Origin: JAGLON01 sp041394985
GTDB lineage: Bacteria > Zixibacteria > MSB-5A5 > GN15 > JAAZOE01
Assembly: GCA_041394985.1 (NCBI GenBank)
Contig: JAWLBI010000001.1
Coordinates: forward strand, 2,170,001 to 2,234,000
Direction: 5' to 3'
Length of the DNA: 64,000 bases
Made by a program: the position numbers and the translations under genes
The notes under the pieces: model-generated
Databases searched by the model: none
Seen by the model: only the letters and a program-made list of their open reading frames with translations
What the model was told of the DNA's origin: nothing
Part shown: piece after piece, positions 34,041 to 43,613 of the stretch
How the letters are laid out: each line of letters opens with the position of its first letter
Position numbering within the stretch: position 1 is the first letter of the stretch

Positions 34041-34868
34041 ATGCGAATTCTTGTATTGTCTTTCATGTTGTGTTTGCTGTCTGTCGTTGCCTGCGAAAAA
34101 TCCAAGCCGGAAGTCTGGTATCCCAAGGTCACATATGAAATGCGCCAATTGGAGCGGACTATCGGCGTCGATGTCGATACGTCCAAATCCTATGCCATCA
34201 TTCAGGTCGCATATCCGGAAATCACCATGGCCGACCGCGACACCGTCAAGACGCTCATCAATCAATATATCTATTGCCATATCCTCGATCAGTTCGAGGA
34301 CAGTCTGTGTCAGACGACGATTGAATCGCAGATGGATAATTTTATCGCCGAATATAAAGACTTCAAGGATTTCGTGCCGGATTTGTCTCAGCACTGGGAG
34401 AGCCGGACGACGGTGTCGGTTATTAACGACACCCTTGGTATCTTCTCAATCGGCTTGACGACATACAGTTACACGGGCGGCGCTCATCCCAATGCGTCGT
34501 CGTTTTTTGCGAATTTCAGCTCCTACAATGGGGACTATATCAGGCTTGAGGATGTCCTAATTGAGGGATATCAGGAAGAGCTCACGAAAATCGCCGAAAT
34601 TCAATTCCGACAGGCGAAGAATATCGGCTTGAATGACAGCCTCAGTTCGGCAGGATACTGGTTCGCAGATGATACATTTTATCTGAATGACAATTATTTA
34701 TTCGGGAAGGATAATCTAATATTCTTTTATAATCTGTATGAGATCGCGCCGTTCTCGATGGGTTCATCGGAGATTAAAATACCATACAAGCTTATGGGAA
34801 GTCTGATAAAACCGGAGAGCGTGCTCGGGCAATATTTCTATGGACGGTACGGCTATGAAAAAAAATAA
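34041..34868 (+). CDS. Lipoprotein with DUF4163/DUF3298-type domain
   Basis: It has 275 residues. A lipoprotein signal MRILVLSFMLCLLSVVAC places the lipidated Cys at residue 18. The body resembles the RsiV/DUF3298 fold: YTGGAHPNASSFFANFSSYNG and YIRLEDVLIEGYQEEL are typical of that family, and IAPFSMGSSEIKIPY its last strand block. In RsiV this fold binds lysozyme; here the ligand is unknown. AGGAT precedes the ATG. Confidence 0.85.
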   Translation: MRILVLSFMLCLLSVVACEKSKPEVWYPKVTYEMRQLERTIGVDVDTSKSYAIIQVAYPEITMADRDTVKTLINQYIYCHILDQFEDSLCQTTIESQMDNFIAEYKDFKDFVPDLSQHWESRTTVSVINDTLGIFSIGLTTYSYTGGAHPNASSFFANFSSYNGDYIRLEDVLIEGYQEELTKIAEIQFRQAKNIGLNDSLSSAGYWFADDTFYLNDNYLFGKDNLIFFYNLYEIAPFSMGSSEIKIPYKLMGSLIKPESVLGQYFYGRYGYEKK

Positions 34869-35607
34869 AGAATGGTGGCAGGATTTCTTCGATGATTTCG
34901 CCCCCGCGTTCGATCTGGTTCCGGCCAAAATTGTCAATCAGGATGTTCGCTTTTTTATTAAAAAACTGAAGCTGTCAAAAGGGAAATCATTTCTCGATTG
35001 CCCATGCGGTATCGGACGAATTTCCATCCCTATGGCGAAGCGGGGCATTCGTGTCACGGGTGTGGATTTCATGCAGCCCTATCTCGATATCCTGGCCGAT
35101 CGCACAATAAAAGCTGGCGTGAAAATAACGACCGTCCGGCGGGATATGCGACGGATTCAATATACGAATCAGTTCGATGCCGCTGGTAATATCTGGACAT
35201 CTCTGGGGTATTTCCAAAAAGAGAGCGATAATTTCCTCGTCGTCAAGAACCTGTACCGGGCTCTCAAACCGGGCGGGCGAGTCCTGTTTCATATGATAAA
35301 CCGGGACTATGTCATAGCCAATTTCCGCCCGCATATATGGGAACAGGTGTCCGGGATGTATATCCTCAATGACAATTCGTTCGATTTCCAAACGTCGCGC
35401 GGCGACACGAATTGGCTGTTCATAAAAGACGGTCAGGAAAAGCGGCTGCACTCCGACTTACGAATTTATTCCTATCATGAATTATATGCCATGATGCGCA
35501 AGGCGGGCTTTGTCGATATCGAGGGGTTCTCATCCGTAAAAGAGGAACCTATTTCTCAACAGAATCGCATGATGTTCGTATTTGGTACAAAGCCAAAATC
35601 TCGATAA
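34855..35607 (+). CDS. SAM-dependent methyltransferase
   Basis: It has 250 residues from ATG 34855 (MKKNKEWWQDFFDDFAP), overlapping the lipoprotein gene by 14 nt; ATG 34840 is also possible. Motif I is FLDCPCGIGRISIPMAKRG (about residues 45-63) and motif II VTGVDFMQPYL. LKPGGRVLFHMINRDY forms the later strand. The substrate is not evident. The Cys inside motif I (CPCG) is a common variant. Confidence 0.88.
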   Translation: MKKNKEWWQDFFDDFAPAFDLVPAKIVNQDVRFFIKKLKLSKGKSFLDCPCGIGRISIPMAKRGIRVTGVDFMQPYLDILADRTIKAGVKITTVRRDMRRIQYTNQFDAAGNIWTSLGYFQKESDNFLVVKNLYRALKPGGRVLFHMINRDYVIANFRPHIWEQVSGMYILNDNSFDFQTSRGDTNWLFIKDGQEKRLHSDLRIYSYHELYAMMRKAGFVDIEGFSSVKEEPISQQNRMMFVFGTKPKSR

Positions 35608-35616
35608 GCGAGGCGT

Positions 35617-36312
35617 ATGTCCGAACAAGCCAAGGCCAACCGTCAGTATAAATATTATGATTTCATCATGGCGATTTTCGTTATGGTGCTGCTTTGTTCC
35701 AATCTCATCGGCCCCGCGAAAATCTGGAGTATCTATGGTCTGTCGTTCGGGGCCGGGATTCTGTTTTTCCCAATCAGTTATTTATTCGGCGATATTCTGA
35801 CTGAAGTCTATGGGTATGCTCGCACCCGGAAAGTTATCTGGGCGGGATTCGGAGCGCTCGTCTTCGCAACGATTATGACTCGGGTCGTTCTGGCATTGCC
35901 GCCGGCTGAAGGGTGGGTCGGGCAGGAGGCGCTTGATTTCGTCTTCGGCAGTACGCCGCGTATCGTGTTCGCATCGATTACGGCTTACTGGGTCGGCGAA
36001 TTTTCCAACTCATATGTTCTGGCGAAGATGAAATTGTGGACGAAGGGGCGATTCCTTTGGATGAGGACAATCGGTTCGACTATCGTCGGAACCGGAATCG
36101 ACTCGGCTATTTTTTATCCGGTTGCATTCTGGGGCGTATGGACGAATGAACAGGTGATATCGGTGATGCTCGGTAATTATGCGCTGAAAGTGCTATGGGA
36201 AACGGTTGCGACTCCGTTCACATACAAAATAATCGGCTTTCTCAAGCGAATCGAGCATGAGGATTATTACGACACCAATACGGACTTTACGCCGTTTTCG
36301 GTTAAGACCTGA
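35617..36312 (+). CDS. yhhQ: Queuosine precursor transporter (YhhQ/DUF165)
   Basis: YhhQ imports preQ0/preQ1 for queuosine tRNA modification. It has 231 residues with about six membrane segments. The family blocks FPISYLFGDILTEVYGYARTR, VGEFSNSYVLAKMK and RTIGSTIVGTGIDSAIFYP are clear. It lies 9 nt after the methyltransferase. Its stop directly abuts the stop of the convergent lipoprotein gene. Confidence 0.93.
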   Translation: MSEQAKANRQYKYYDFIMAIFVMVLLCSNLIGPAKIWSIYGLSFGAGILFFPISYLFGDILTEVYGYARTRKVIWAGFGALVFATIMTRVVLALPPAEGWVGQEALDFVFGSTPRIVFASITAYWVGEFSNSYVLAKMKLWTKGRFLWMRTIGSTIVGTGIDSAIFYPVAFWGVWTNEQVISVMLGNYALKVLWETVATPFTYKIIGFLKRIEHEDYYDTNTDFTPFSVKT

Positions 36313-37242
36313 TTATCGGTACCAGACACCGCCGATAAATGCGCTGTCGAGGACCATATCTCCGTTATCAAGAAGCCCAATTCCTGGGGCATAGAATTCG
36401 CTGTATGGCGGGTCTTCAGGGTCGTCACCGGTGGGATCATAGTATAATTCGGCAACGCTCTCGAATGTTCCGGCCGGGACCGTTTTGCTTTCATAATTAA
36501 TGAAGGTCAAAGTCCCTTCAATATCAACGTCTTGATATACACAATTAATCCCACTTCGAATCCATATGCCTGAACTATAGTTATGCGTTCCCGTCGATGG
36601 CAGGTTAAATGGTATTTCCAATGGGTCTATTACTTCAATTGATATTGCTCCGGTTAAAAGATGTACAAAAAAGCCCGAGTCGTTTATTGACCAGGCCTCT
36701 GCAATTTCATTGTTATGATAGATTTTTGTAGCGGTCACTGTGCATAATGTGCTATCTGCCTCAACCGTACGCTTAATCGTATGGCCGCTGTCATTGGTGT
36801 AGTACCAGGTATCGCCGAGAGCCATCGGGAAGTACTCCTCGCCGAAAGTCACGATTTTACCGGCCGAGACGGTGATGGAATCGTCCCCGCCGTTTGAGGA
36901 TACCGTTATTTTTCCGGAGGACGATCCGAGTTTCATTGCGGTGCGATCGAGAGTGATCGTCACCGTCGTCGGGGTAGTCGTCACGCCGCCACTGTCGACG
37001 TCGACCGTCATCCAGGACGAATCGATGTCGATTTCCCAGGCCAATTCTCCCGTACCGGCATTGGAAATCGTAAAGGAGCGAGTCAAATCGGTATTCCCAA
37101 AGGCGATGATATCGACCGATACTGCCAGTACCGGTTCGGTCGGAATCGGCGGCGTCGGTTTGTCGTCTCCGCAGCCAAAGAAACCGGTCGAGGTCAAAAA
37201 CACTATGAATAACAGTATTGTGCATCGTATTTGCTGATTCAC
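36313..37242 (-). CDS. BACON-domain lipoprotein
   Basis: It has 309 residues from a GTG start with GGAGAGAG upstream. The lipobox TSTGFFGC puts the lipid Cys near residue 24. A BACON-type beta-sandwich follows (about 38-125): FTISNAGTGELAWEIDIDSSWM and GKITVSSNGGDDSITV. The C-terminal half (about 140-309) is a strand-rich domain with LGDTWYYTNDSGHTIKRTVEA, a type seen in other FCB lipoproteins. BACON domains usually sit on surface carbohydrate or protein binders. It is the only gene on this strand in the first 60 kb. Confidence 0.85.
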   Translation of the reverse strand: MNQQIRCTILLFIVFLTSTGFFGCGDDKPTPPIPTEPVLAVSVDIIAFGNTDLTRSFTISNAGTGELAWEIDIDSSWMTVDVDSGGVTTTPTTVTITLDRTAMKLGSSSGKITVSSNGGDDSITVSAGKIVTFGEEYFPMALGDTWYYTNDSGHTIKRTVEADSTLCTVTATKIYHNNEIAEAWSINDSGFFVHLLTGAISIEVIDPLEIPFNLPSTGTHNYSSGIWIRSGINCVYQDVDIEGTLTFINYESKTVPAGTFESVAELYYDPTGDDPEDPPYSEFYAPGIGLLDNGDMVLDSAFIGGVWYR

Positions 37243-37577
37243 GACAACTCTCTCCGAAATAGGTTACAATTCTCCTGCATGCCCATAATATATACTCTAT
37301 CGGCTCGATTTCGACCATACTTTTTCGTCGGAATGGACAGAATTGCGCGATTTTCGGATTTGACGTATCCGTATCGGGCGGAATTATTTATTTCACAATT
37401 TCGGCCGTGAAACGTCTGCACTGTAAGCGGCAGGGGCGGTGGGCGACGGAAGAGGAAAATAGGGAAGATTAAACAATAAACCGATTGACAGCAAATTGCG
37501 GAATTGTTATATTTTCGCTCTGTCTGAGGATGATGGGTGAGAAAATCGGCCCGTGATAAATGGGAGGAATGTCCTGT
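37243..37577. other. Intergenic region between divergent envelope genes
   Basis: This 335-bp gap separates the minus-strand BACON lipoprotein from the plus-strand FadL-type gene. It holds the strong plus promoter at 37485-37513. On the minus strand a TATATT-like box lies near 37290-37297, with no clear -35. No reading frame of note or further repeat was seen. Confidence 0.6.
37485..37513 (+). promoter_or_regulatory. Sigma-70 promoter of the FadL-type gene
   Basis: TTGACA (37485-37490), exactly 17 bp, then TATATT (37508-37513). Initiation near 37520 gives a leader of about 58 nt ending in GGGAGGA. Confidence 0.85.
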
Positions 37578-39044
37578 ATGAAAACGTTGGTAAGTGTCTT
37601 TGCCTTGGTTATACTACTCAGTTTTACCTCATTTGCTATGGGGCAGGAGAGTTACTATAGTACTTATCCGGCAATGACGGAATTGAGCTATGGATATTAT
37701 GGCGGCGGCTCTCGTGCGTTCGCAATGGGCAGCGCCAATATCGGGATAGCCGACGATGTCAATGGGGGTGCCTGGAATCCCGCGGGCATTTGGGTGATCG
37801 AATCTCCGACGGTGTCTGCTTCATATAGCATGTTCAATCCGGATGGTGATTTTACCCTGGATAGATCCTTTGGGATTAAAAGATCATTCGGTACGACTAA
37901 TAAAATAGATATGAGCGCTATCGGGCATTTTTCGTTTGTGACGCCGGTTCGAATCAAAGGGCATCCCTTTGTATTCACCTTTAACTATGTTCGCAACAAT
38001 GAGCGCACTGAAGAGAGCGTCGTCGACGATGACGATTCGTTTAATGATAGTCAGGATAAATCGTTTTTGCGGACCTATGCTCTCGGCTTTTCGACTCGCA
38101 TTTATAAGCAATTGTCATTTGGAGCGCTTGCGAACATTTATGATGGCCGACGGATCAAAAACGCGATATCGTCAACCTCCAGAGATACGTCAATCCTCGT
38201 GAATTCGACATACATTACCCAGGAACTTGCCGAAACCGCGACCGCTCTTGATTCGGTCAGCGCCAACGGCTTCAATTTCACCCTGGGATTGTTGTATAAA
38301 TTCGAAAAATTCAGCATCGGTGCATCGGTACATACTCCGTTCGATATGAAGAATGACAACGATCGTTCGGAATTCGAAGTGACGACGATCGGTGGTCTCC
38401 CGAGCATAAACAATTCGGATACGACTTATATTCAAGACTTGAAAACGAAGACGGGAATGCCGCTTTCTCTCGGATTTGGTGTCGGTTTTTATCCGAATGA
38501 AAAACTGACCTTCGCGGTTGATGCGAATTATCAAAAATACGGATCGGTCGATTATTATTATCTCGATTCGACGTTTATTTCTCCCGGTGGTGACCGGTTC
38601 GATTTCTTCGAAACGATTCCGATTGACTGGAACAATACGTTCAGTTTCGGTGGAGGAGCCGAGTACAAATTGACTACCGGTTTTGGCCAGATTCCGCTTC
38701 GCGCAGGTGTCCGATACAATCAACTCCCCAAACCGGAAAAGTTCACTGTCGATACGTATGCTCTGTATGATGATGACGATGTTTATACCGGTGTCAACAA
38801 TGTGGATTTTACGGCTCAGGATCGTCAGAGTGAAGTGTGGATTACGCTGGGAACAGGTATTCACTGGGAACAGCTTGGATTCGATATTTCCTATCGCATT
38901 GTCAGCGGTCAAAAAGAGACGACGGAACACAACTACTATAATTCCTTCGAGAGTGATGGAAGTGTTGTGAGTACCGGACAATCGACTGAAGTCGTCGAAG
39001 GAAAAGCGAACGAGTTTTATATTTCCTTTACGGGACGTTTCTAA
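37578..39044 (+). CDS. FadL/OmpP1-type outer-membrane protein
   Basis: It has 488 residues from ATG 37578 (MKTLVSVFALVILLSF), with GGGAGGA about 11 nt upstream; an ATG-open stretch from 37560 covers the Shine-Dalgarno. A signal peptide ends near AMGQE. GGSRAFAMGSANIGIADDV and GGAWNPAGIW are the hallmark N-terminal blocks of the FadL/OmpP1 (and PorV) family, which forms hydrophobic-compound channels. It ends in Phe (FTGRF), typical of BAM substrates. A terminator follows. Confidence 0.9.
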   Translation: MKTLVSVFALVILLSFTSFAMGQESYYSTYPAMTELSYGYYGGGSRAFAMGSANIGIADDVNGGAWNPAGIWVIESPTVSASYSMFNPDGDFTLDRSFGIKRSFGTTNKIDMSAIGHFSFVTPVRIKGHPFVFTFNYVRNNERTEESVVDDDDSFNDSQDKSFLRTYALGFSTRIYKQLSFGALANIYDGRRIKNAISSTSRDTSILVNSTYITQELAETATALDSVSANGFNFTLGLLYKFEKFSIGASVHTPFDMKNDNDRSEFEVTTIGGLPSINNSDTTYIQDLKTKTGMPLSLGFGVGFYPNEKLTFAVDANYQKYGSVDYYYLDSTFISPGGDRFDFFETIPIDWNNTFSFGGGAEYKLTTGFGQIPLRAGVRYNQLPKPEKFTVDTYALYDDDDVYTGVNNVDFTAQDRQSEVWITLGTGIHWEQLGFDISYRIVSGQKETTEHNYYNSFESDGSVVSTGQSTEVVEGKANEFYISFTGRF

Positions 39045-39067
39045 ACTGTTAGAGTAAAAGACCGGAA

Positions 39068-39107
39068 AAGAGGCGGGGTACATCGAATTATGTCTTCCGC
39101 CTTTTTT
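39068..39107 (+). terminator. Intrinsic terminator after the FadL-type gene
   Basis: AAGAGGCGG near 39068-39076 pairs with CCGCCTTTT from 39097 (one G-U), followed by further Ts. The loop contains a second small ACAT/ATGT stem. Confidence 0.8.
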
Positions 39108-39167
39108 CTTCTTGCATTTTCCGGGGATTCTTCCGATACAGGGTGTAAGATTAGGAGAGAAGCTTAA

Positions 39168-39848
39168 ATGAGTCAGAAAGTCAAAATCACCAAGAAAGAC
39201 CTGAGGCAGGATAAATTCACGATGACCATGCTTCAGGCGAAGGACAATATCGTTGAGCATTGGATTTACTATGTCGGCGGTCTCGTTGTCCTCTTCTTAC
39301 TGGTATTCGGAATTACGTATGTCAAACAGGAAGGCCAGACCAAAAACGTTCATGCCTCGGAATTATTCAATCGCGGCATGAGCGAGTTTATGAATAAAGA
39401 CTATGAACTGGCGGCCTCGACCTTTATTTCGGTGATCGACGAGTTCGGTTCCTCGGTATCGGCTGAAAAGGCCATGTTCAATCTCGGAAACGCCTATTTC
39501 AACAACAATAATTTCGATAAGGCGATCGAGACGTTCCAGGAATATTTAAAAAAATACGGCGGCAAGGATAAGTACTTTACGACTTCCGCCATGGCCGGTA
39601 TCGCGGCATCACTGGCGGCGAAAGGCGAGCCGCAGCAGGCTGCCGATACATATCGTGAAGCCGCCGAGCGATTCGAGAACTTTAATCTTGCCGGTCGATA
39701 TTACATCAAGGCAATAGAACAATACGTTGCCGCCGATAAAGTTGAATCCGCCAAAGTCGTTTTCGCGAAGCTGAAAAAGGATTATGTGAATACTGCGTAC
39801 TACGATGAAGCATTAGTTGTTGCCGCAGAAAACAATTTGACGCAATAG
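39168..39848 (+). CDS. Membrane-anchored TPR protein (YfgM-like)
   Basis: It has 226 residues: a cytoplasmic basic N terminus, one transmembrane helix (about 32-52, IYYVGGLVVLFLLVFGITYV), then three or four TPR units (about 60-215) such as AMFNLGNAYFNNNNFDKAIE. This topology matches YfgM-type TPR proteins that act at the Sec/BAM interface; the role here is inference. GGAGAG precedes the ATG. Confidence 0.85.
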   Translation: MSQKVKITKKDLRQDKFTMTMLQAKDNIVEHWIYYVGGLVVLFLLVFGITYVKQEGQTKNVHASELFNRGMSEFMNKDYELAASTFISVIDEFGSSVSAEKAMFNLGNAYFNNNNFDKAIETFQEYLKKYGGKDKYFTTSAMAGIAASLAAKGEPQQAADTYREAAERFENFNLAGRYYIKAIEQYVAADKVESAKVVFAKLKKDYVNTAYYDEALVVAAENNLTQ

Positions 39849-39866
39849 TCGTCGGCGGGGGCTTAT

Positions 39867-42005
39867 ATGCTCAAAGTAGCCTTTCTGTGGCATATGCATC
39901 AGCCGTACTATCGAGACCCGATAACCGGCGATATGATTTTGCCCTGGGTACGGCTGCATTGTCTCAAAGATTATTACGATCTTCCGCACCGGGTTGGAAA
40001 ATACCCCAACCTCAAGATGACATTCAACCTGGTGCCGTCACTCATAGAACAAATCGACCTGTATTGCCGGCGGCAGACAACCGACCGGCATCTTCAATTA
40101 ACGGTCAAACCGACGCGCGACCTCAGCCGCGAAGAGCGGGCCGAGGTCTTTCGGCTGTTTTTCTGGGCCAACCCGGATACCATGATAACCCCGTTTCCCC
40201 GGTATCGCAGGCTTTACAAAAAACTGAAGGACTGCTCGATGGACGCCGAGATGGCCGCTCGTACGGCGTCGGTTCAGGAACTGCGCGATTTGATCGTCTG
40301 GGGTTCTCTTGTCTGGGTCGATCCCGTCCTGAGGACAACCGAACCGTACCGGCGACTATTTCAAAAGGGCGAGGGGTTCAGCGAGGACGACAAGTTGGAG
40401 TTGGTCGAGGCCCAATATAAGACGATGGCCGAAGTCATCCCTATGTACAAACGGCTGATGGACGAGGGGAAAATAGAAGTCTCATTCACGCCGTATTATC
40501 ATCCTATTCTGCCGCTTTTGTGCGATACCGAATCGGCACACGAAGCATTGCCTGACTTGCCGTTGCCGAAACATCGCTTTCGCCATCCTGAAGATGCCGC
40601 GCTCCAGATACGGTTGGCGGCAGAGATGTACAAAGAGAAATTCGATCGCCCCCTGACCGGGATGTGGCCGTCAGAGGGGTCCGTTTCTGAGGAAATGGCG
40701 GCGATACTGGCCGCTCAGGGAATCAAGTGGATGGCATCCGACGAACAGGTGTTGTATCGTTCGGCAACCAAATCCGGATCGTTTGCAGGGCGACCATCGC
40801 CGCATTGCATCTATCGCCATGACACGAAAAACGGTGCGGTCAATATCGTCTTTCGCGATCACGCCTTGTCCGATAAAATAGGATTTGTCTATTCCGGCTG
40901 GGAGCCTGCCAAGGCTGTCAATGATTTCGTCGGTCAATTACATCGGCTGCACGATCTACTTGGCAGCGAAGCAGATAGTTCAGTCATTCCGGTCATTCTT
41001 GATGGTGAAAATTGCTGGGAATATTTCCCAAATGACGGCGACGAGTTTCTCAACCTCTTTTTTGATCGTCTGTCAACCGATCCGAAAATTCAAACGGTTA
41101 CGATCAGCGAGGCATGTGAACTTCTCAAGCCGCAGCCGCTCAAACATATTCTCGCCGGTTCCTGGATAAATAACAATTTCCGCATATGGATCGGGCATCC
41201 GGAAGATAACACGGCCTGGGATTTACTCTGGGAAGCGCGACAGGCACTGACCCAATTCAAAGAGGCACATCCCGATTATGATAAAGTCAAATTGGCGGCG
41301 GCGGAAAAGTCACTGCTTGTTGCCGAGGGGTCCGACTGGAACTGGTGGTATGGTGACGAGCATACCAGTAATCAGAGTGAAATATTCGATCAGATCTATC
41401 GCGCTCACCTTCAATCCGTATATGACAATCTCGGTCTTGAGCCGCCGCAAAGCCTGTCGACACCAATCAAATCCGGAGTGCCTGAATCGTTTGTGACGGC
41501 TCCTGAAGGTACTATTACGCCTATAATAGACGGGAAACTGACTCATTATTATGAATGGCTCGGGGCCGGCACGTATGATTGTAAGAAAGCGGGCGGGGCC
41601 ATGCATCGCGTCGACCGAATCCTGACCCAATTCTCGTATGTTTCCGATGATGATTATGTTTATATTCGAGCTGATTTCGATGAAAAAGGTTTTTTGGTTG
41701 ACAATCGCGATAAAGCGTTGAAAATTGAAGTTCTGCAACCGGGCCGGGGCGATTTTATATTCTCTGCCTCTGGTCTGATAAAACATCCCGATTGGGTGCA
41801 GAACAAGGAAGATATCACGTTCGCAACCGGGGACATTGCCGAGGTGGCTTTGAAGAAAACGATTTTCTTCCCGGACGGACGGGGAACCCTGCACTTTCGA
41901 GTCGGAATATCCGAGAAAAAGCGGGATGTCGAGTTGTGGCCGCATGGAGATCCGGTGAAATTTACCGTTACCGGGAGCGGCGAAGACATAGTCTGGGATT
42001 TGTAA
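39867..42005 (+). CDS. Family 57 glycoside hydrolase (alpha-amylase/mannosidase-like)
   Basis: It has 712 residues and no signal peptide, so it is probably cytoplasmic. The opening LKVAFLWHMHQPYYRDP is the GH57 N-terminal motif. The nucleophile Glu is in TGMWPSEGSVSEE (about residues 263-275), and the acid Asp probably in VILDGENCWEYFPNDGDEF. A C-terminal beta-rich domain (about 530-712) follows. GH57 enzymes act on alpha-glucans such as glycogen. Substrate cannot be read from sequence. Confidence 0.92.
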   Translation: MLKVAFLWHMHQPYYRDPITGDMILPWVRLHCLKDYYDLPHRVGKYPNLKMTFNLVPSLIEQIDLYCRRQTTDRHLQLTVKPTRDLSREERAEVFRLFFWANPDTMITPFPRYRRLYKKLKDCSMDAEMAARTASVQELRDLIVWGSLVWVDPVLRTTEPYRRLFQKGEGFSEDDKLELVEAQYKTMAEVIPMYKRLMDEGKIEVSFTPYYHPILPLLCDTESAHEALPDLPLPKHRFRHPEDAALQIRLAAEMYKEKFDRPLTGMWPSEGSVSEEMAAILAAQGIKWMASDEQVLYRSATKSGSFAGRPSPHCIYRHDTKNGAVNIVFRDHALSDKIGFVYSGWEPAKAVNDFVGQLHRLHDLLGSEADSSVIPVILDGENCWEYFPNDGDEFLNLFFDRLSTDPKIQTVTISEACELLKPQPLKHILAGSWINNNFRIWIGHPEDNTAWDLLWEARQALTQFKEAHPDYDKVKLAAAEKSLLVAEGSDWNWWYGDEHTSNQSEIFDQIYRAHLQSVYDNLGLEPPQSLSTPIKSGVPESFVTAPEGTITPIIDGKLTHYYEWLGAGTYDCKKAGGAMHRVDRILTQFSYVSDDDYVYIRADFDEKGFLVDNRDKALKIEVLQPGRGDFIFSASGLIKHPDWVQNKEDITFATGDIAEVALKKTIFFPDGRGTLHFRVGISEKKRDVELWPHGDPVKFTVTGSGEDIVWDL

Positions 42006-42017
42006 GCTGGAGGATAC

Positions 42018-42413
42018 ATGTCAAACTCGTTTTTTGATAATGAAGAGAGCCGGGATCAGTTTTCCGGCGAAAGCGGTATTCCGGAGTTAAACGCCGAGCC
42101 GGAAAAGTCTCGTCCGACCGAGGATCGGCGGATGATGGCCATCATGGCATATATACCGTTTCTCTGTTTCCTGCCGCTTATCAAAATGAAGGATGATCCC
42201 TACGCCTATTTTCATGCCCGCCAGGGATTAATTCTGTTCTTCATTGAAATCATCGCGTTTATCTTTTCGTTTCCCCACATCAGCCAATTATTCTGGGTGG
42301 CGATAATTATCGCGTGTATCGGTTCGGCGGTTGCCGGCATCATGTTTGCCGTACAGGGGAAAACGCATCGCCTGCCGATTATTGGAGAACTGGCCGATAA
42401 ACTGAAATTGTAA
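42018..42413 (+). CDS. DUF4870-like membrane protein
   Basis: It has 131 residues: a hydrophilic acidic N terminus (about 1-38), then MMAIMAYIPFLCFLPL and two or three more membrane segments. DPYAYFHARQGLILF matches the DUF4870/YjzB-like signature of small membrane proteins of unknown role. GGAGGA precedes the ATG. Confidence 0.82.
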   Translation: MSNSFFDNEESRDQFSGESGIPELNAEPEKSRPTEDRRMMAIMAYIPFLCFLPLIKMKDDPYAYFHARQGLILFFIEIIAFIFSFPHISQLFWVAIIIACIGSAVAGIMFAVQGKTHRLPIIGELADKLKL

Positions 42414-42432
42414 GTGTCTCGAGAGGTCTCTC

Positions 42433-43233
42433 ATGAAATCATATAAATCATTGGTTGCGGTATTCGTGTGCGCCGTCGTTTTGCTTTCGTGTACGACGAC
42501 CGGTCCCGGCGGCAAGAAATCCTTTATCTTCCTTTCGACGGCCCAGGAAGTGTCCATCGGGCAGGGGATGGATCAGCAGCTTCGTGAGACCGAGAAGGTC
42601 CTGGCTGATCAGGAGTGGCAGGCATACATCACAGAAATCGGCCAGCGCATCGTCAACGTGTCGGATCGCAAGGATATTGAATATCATTTTGCCGTCATTG
42701 AATCGGATCAAATCAATGCCTTTGCCGCTCCCGGCGGATATGTCTATTTTTACACCGGCCTGATCAAGAAAATGCACTCCGAGTCCGAACTGGCGGCTGT
42801 GATGGCTCATGAAATCAGCCATGTCGTTGCCCGGCATGGCGTCAAGCGGCTCCAATCGGTTTTGGGGTTGTCGCTTGTTCTCGATCTGGCGCTGGGAGAT
42901 AAGCCGGAGCAGACACAGCAAATTGCCGGTGCGGCCCTTGGGGTGGTCATGTCAGGGTATTCACGGTCGAATGAGCATGAGGCCGATGAATTCGGACTAA
43001 TTTATATGACTCGAGCCGGTTGGCATTCGGATGGGATGTTGACAATGTTTCAGACGCTGCAGGAGCTCGAAGGGGATCACCAGAGTAGTGTCTTCGAGAT
43101 GCTGGCTTCCAGCCATCCTCAGACCAATGACCGTATTGCAGCTACCCGTGACAGAATTACGGCTCTGGGGATCAATACCGCGAATTTGAGTCACGATACA
43201 CAAAGGTTTCAGCGTTTAAAAAGTAAGCTGTAA
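42433..43233 (+). CDS. M48-family metalloprotease lipoprotein
   Basis: It has 266 residues. The lipobox VVLLSC sets the lipid Cys near residue 20. The zinc motif HEISHVVARHG (HExxH) and the downstream EHEADEFG (third ligand Glu) are intact. FAAPGGYVYFYTGLI is typical of BepA/YfgC and LoiP-like periplasmic proteases that clear misfolded outer-membrane proteins. There is no TPR domain. GAGAGG precedes the ATG. Confidence 0.92.
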   Translation: MKSYKSLVAVFVCAVVLLSCTTTGPGGKKSFIFLSTAQEVSIGQGMDQQLRETEKVLADQEWQAYITEIGQRIVNVSDRKDIEYHFAVIESDQINAFAAPGGYVYFYTGLIKKMHSESELAAVMAHEISHVVARHGVKRLQSVLGLSLVLDLALGDKPEQTQQIAGAALGVVMSGYSRSNEHEADEFGLIYMTRAGWHSDGMLTMFQTLQELEGDHQSSVFEMLASSHPQTNDRIAATRDRITALGINTANLSHDTQRFQRLKSKL

Positions 43234-43567
43234 AAATAAGGCGGACTCACCCGATTGTGGTGAGCGCTACCCGCAATTTGTGCTCCGAGTGAACGTAAAC
43301 GTGCGATTGCGTTCGAACTTTGCACATGATCTCGTAAGTTATTTTCAGTCAATATCTTAATTTGGTTAGTGTCGGATTTTCTCCGGTTTTTGTTCAATGT
43401 TGGTACAGGTATGGCAAAATACGCCGTGCAGAATAACGGAATTGTCCAACAGTCGAAGGAAATTAGATTCTGAGTTTATCCCATTAAGAATCAATATCAC
43501 AATGAGTTATGGGCTAATAGCCGGCCGTGAGATTTTTTGAAATATTATGCGCGATTGCAATCTACGG

Positions 43568-43583
43568 CGGCATGCAGATTGCA
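43568..43583 (+). promoter_or_regulatory. Sigma-54-type (-24/-12) promoter candidate
   Basis: GG at 43569-43570 and GC at 43581-43582 have the exact N10 spacing. The boxes read CGGCAT and ATTGCA against TGGCAC and TTGCA. A-rich sequence follows. Initiation would be near 43594, 20 nt before the 27-codon frame. Confidence 0.6.
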
Positions 43584-43586
43584 AAT

Positions 43587-43596
43587 ACAATATTGT
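43587..43596. repeat. ACAATATTGT palindrome, copy 1
   Basis: A perfect 10-bp palindrome on the predicted start site of the sigma-54-like promoter. An identical copy lies at 43759-43768. Confidence 0.5.
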
Positions 43597-43613
43597 GTCG
43601 AAAGGGTTGAGGT

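Noticed and set aside
43247..43264. CTCACC/GGTGAG hairpin after the M48 protease gene as a terminator
   Set aside because: The stem is only 6 bp and no U-run follows.
43402..43415. A third GG-N10-GC match upstream of the 27-codon frame
   Set aside because: Its boxes (TGGTAC, TGGCA) match the sigma-54 consensus poorly and no gene or transcript-like unit follows directly.
43411..43473. Twenty-codon frame MAKYAVQNNG...
   Set aside because: No proper Shine-Dalgarno, no hydrophobic or conserved pattern, and overlap with the weak promoter-like site.
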